Assembly (NCBI GenBank): GCA_003170035.1
Contig: PMZX01000013.1
Coordinates: 1 to 8,164 of the forward strand
Reading direction: 5' to 3'
From: Myxococcales bacterium
Lineage (GTDB): Bacteria; Myxococcota_A; Polyangia; Fen-1088
Length of the DNA stretch: 8,164 nucleotides
Shown: piece by piece, positions 7,048 to 8,164 of the stretch
How the letters are laid out: each line of letters opens with the position of its first letter
Numbering within the stretch: the first letter of the stretch is position 1
Position numbers and translations under genes: made by a program
Notes under the pieces: model-generated
The model's database searches: none
What the model was told of the DNA's origin: nothing
Seen by the model: the letters and a program-made list of their open reading frames with translations, nothing else

Positions 7048-7137
7048 GTGTATCGCGTGCTGACGACCGATCACCGTGATTTTGCGGCGATCCGGATTGG
7101 TCGCCACCTCACGCGCGCTCTCGAGTTGGTGCCATAA
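7048..7137 (+). pseudogene. 3' remnant of a PIN-domain (VapC-like) toxin gene
   Basis: The plus-strand frame ending at the TAA 7135-7137 reads VYRVLTTDHRDFAAIRIG, then ends ALELVP. This pattern (a hydrophobic strand, then L-T-x-D-x-R-D-F, then a basic R-x strand and a terminal hydrophobic-Pro) is how many PIN-domain ribonucleases of the VapC family end; the Asp in TTD would be one of the late acidic metal ligands. The upstream PIN segments with the first Asp and central Glu are not visible: the frame continues upstream only as the antisense shadow of the PLD-like gene. No antitoxin gene is seen. The fragment is too short to be active, and recognition rests on about 30 residues. Confidence 0.45.
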
Positions 7138-7194
7138 TTCAATGTTTGTGGTCGCGCTGACAGAGAGTTCGGTTGGTACTGAGAATCTCGTTTG

Positions 7195-7212
7195 AGCGAC
7201 GAGTGCGTCGCT
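7195..7212 (-). terminator. Hairpin just after the rmuC stop, possible terminator
   Basis: AGCGACG and CGTCGCT pair perfectly (7 bp) around a 4-base loop, starting about five bases after the rmuC TAA on the minus strand. The position suits a terminator, but the following minus-strand sequence (CAAACGAGATT) lacks a clear T-run, so efficiency is uncertain. Confidence 0.4.
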
Positions 7213-7216
7213 AAGA

Positions 7217-8164
7217 TTAGCTTCCTATGGTGTCCGCTTGGCTCGACTCGTCGTTGGTATCCCCCGCTGCCAATTCGCGCGGCCGCACCGCCACGGGATC
7301 GATCTCGTCGACCGGCTTCTTTCCCGCCGCGCCCAGCTCCTCCAGCTTGCGCACCGCTGGCTTGACCATGCGCTCGAACGAGCCCACCGCCGCGTTGTAC
7401 GAGTCCGTGGCCCGGCCCAAAGCCGCGCCCAGTTTGCCGAAGTGATCGAAGAGCGTGGCCAGCCGCTCGTGCAGCACGCGCCCTTGCTCGCTGATCCGCT
7501 GCGCGTTCTCCGCCAGTTTTTCCTGGCGCCAGCCATAGTGCACCGCCTGCAACAGCGCAATCAGCGTGGTGGGGGTGGCGATGAGAACCTTGTTGCCCAC
7601 GCCTTGCTCGATGAGGTCTGGGCTTTCCTGCAAGGCCGCGTGGTAGATGCCTTCACTCGGCAGAAACATCACCACGAACTCGGGCGCGCTTGGCAGTTCG
7701 TTCCAGTAGCTCTTGGCCGACAGCTTCAGCACATGCGCGCGCACCTGGTCAGCATGCCGGCGCAGATGCTCGCACCGCTGGGGCTCGTCGCCGGCAGCAT
7801 CCACGGCGGCCAGGTAGGCCTCAAGCGGCACCTTGGCATCCACCACCACCTGATGACCATTGGGCAGGTTCACGATCAGGTCGGGCCGCAGCCGGCCGTC
7901 GTCCAGGGTTTCCTGTTGCACGAAATCGCAGTGTTCGACCATGCCGGCCAGTTCGACCACGCGCTTGAGCTGGATTTCGCCCCAGCGGCCGCGCATCGCC
8001 GGGGCACGCAGCGCGCGCACCAGGTTCCCCGTCTCCTGCGCCAGCTTGTCGTGTGAGGTCGCCAGGCCGGTGACCAGGGCGTTGAGCCGGCCGTAGGCCT
8101 GGCCGCGCTCCTTCTCGATCTCACGGATGTTGCCGTCCACCTTCTCCAAAGAATCGCGCACCGG
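7217..8164 (-). CDS. rmuC: DNA recombination protein RmuC, C-terminal part
   Basis: This is the C-terminal 315 or so codons of RmuC, a predicted PD-(D/E)xK-type nuclease of the RmuC family that limits recombination between inverted repeats in E. coli. The gene enters from the right edge; family members are usually about 400-500 residues, so the N-terminal membrane anchor and most of the coiled coil lie outside the window. Counting from a GTG codon at 8161, there is an end of coiled coil (1-50), the highly conserved LRAPAMRGRWGEIQLKRVVE (51-70), Pro93-Asp94 followed by Asp108-x-Lys110 (VVVDAK), which form the PD-DxK nuclease signature, FVVMFLPSE, and a second helical region. The acidic, low-complexity tail after about residue 285 is typical. 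The in-frame GTG at 8161 is probably an internal Val, since the frame stays open to the edge. The call is firm. Confidence 0.93.
   Translation of the reverse strand, partial: PVRDSLEKVDGNIREIEKERGQAYGRLNALVTGLATSHDKLAQETGNLVRALRAPAMRGRWGEIQLKRVVELAGMVEHCDFVQQETLDDGRLRPDLIVNLPNGHQVVVDAKVPLEAYLAAVDAAGDEPQRCEHLRRHADQVRAHVLKLSAKSYWNELPSAPEFVVMFLPSEGIYHAALQESPDLIEQGVGNKVLIATPTTLIALLQAVHYGWRQEKLAENAQRISEQGRVLHERLATLFDHFGKLGAALGRATDSYNAAVGSFERMVKPAVRKLEELGAAGKKPVDEIDPVAVRPRELAAGDTNDESSQADTIGS

Larger units (their letters stand above)
6931..7216. other. Intergenic region between rmuC and the PLD-like gene
   Basis: This 286-base stretch has no intact gene. It contains a hairpin just after the rmuC stop (7195-7212), a plus-strand remnant resembling the end of a PIN-domain gene (about 7048-7137), a second hairpin (6998-7014) and a weak promoter candidate for the PLD-led operon (6948-6975). 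Confidence 0.6.

Noticed and set aside
7238..8056. 272-codon plus-strand ORF opposite rmuC
   Set aside because: Antisense shadow of a clearly recognised RmuC frame; composition rich in His/Arg/Gln with no domain.
1..8164. A CRISPR array, tRNA, insertion sequence or phage gene
   Set aside because: No regularly spaced repeats, no cloverleaf or conserved tRNA arm, and no transposase or integrase motifs were seen in either strand.

Overview
This is a high-GC (roughly 60-65% by eye), gene-dense window that looks like a proteobacterial chromosome, probably beta- or gammaproteobacterial. That placement rests on codon usage, an RmuC homologue and a CACAGAG-type dispersed repeat; no rRNA or other phylogenetic marker is present. 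No tRNA, rRNA, CRISPR array, integrase or transposase was seen.

Layout. (1) Positions 1-1000 look like gene debris. On the minus strand is the 5' end of a secreted protein with a fibronectin-III-like start, interrupted by an apparent 1-base deletion in a C-run. After about 200 bases without a convincing gene comes a plus-strand ORF that encodes only the C-terminal, catalytic (beta) half of a glycosylasparaginase-type Ntn hydrolase. (2) Positions 1000-1138 are a convergent spacer with a short hairpin and a purine-rich CACAGAG-type repeat. (3) Positions 1139-6930 hold six minus-strand genes, closely spaced and probably one transcription unit. In transcription order they are a single-HKD phospholipase-D-like protein, a GT-C-fold membrane glycosyltransferase, and the complete dTDP-L-rhamnose pathway rfbB-rfbA-rfbC-rfbD. 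Every junction is a 4-base ATGA overlap or a 2-base gap, except an 81-base spacer before rfbB. (4) Positions 6931-7216 are a 286-base spacer with two perfect hairpins and, on the plus strand, what looks like the last ~30 codons of a lost PIN-domain (VapC-like) gene. (5) The right edge is the 3' two-thirds or so of rmuC on the minus strand, running out of the window.

How the genes work together. RfbA makes dTDP-glucose from glucose-1-phosphate and dTTP. RfbB dehydrates it, RfbC epimerises it and RfbD reduces it to dTDP-L-rhamnose, the donor for O-antigen, exopolysaccharide or glycoprotein rhamnose. The adjacent GT-C protein is a plausible membrane enzyme of the same surface-glycan programme, but its donor and acceptor cannot be read from the sequence. 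The role of the PLD-like protein, translationally coupled to it, is unknown. RmuC is an unrelated housekeeping DNA-maintenance gene.

I did not find a clearly new biological system. The points most worth a second look are the beta-chain-only glycosylasparaginase, the PIN-domain remnant, the PLD/GT-C coupling and the frameshift at the left edge.
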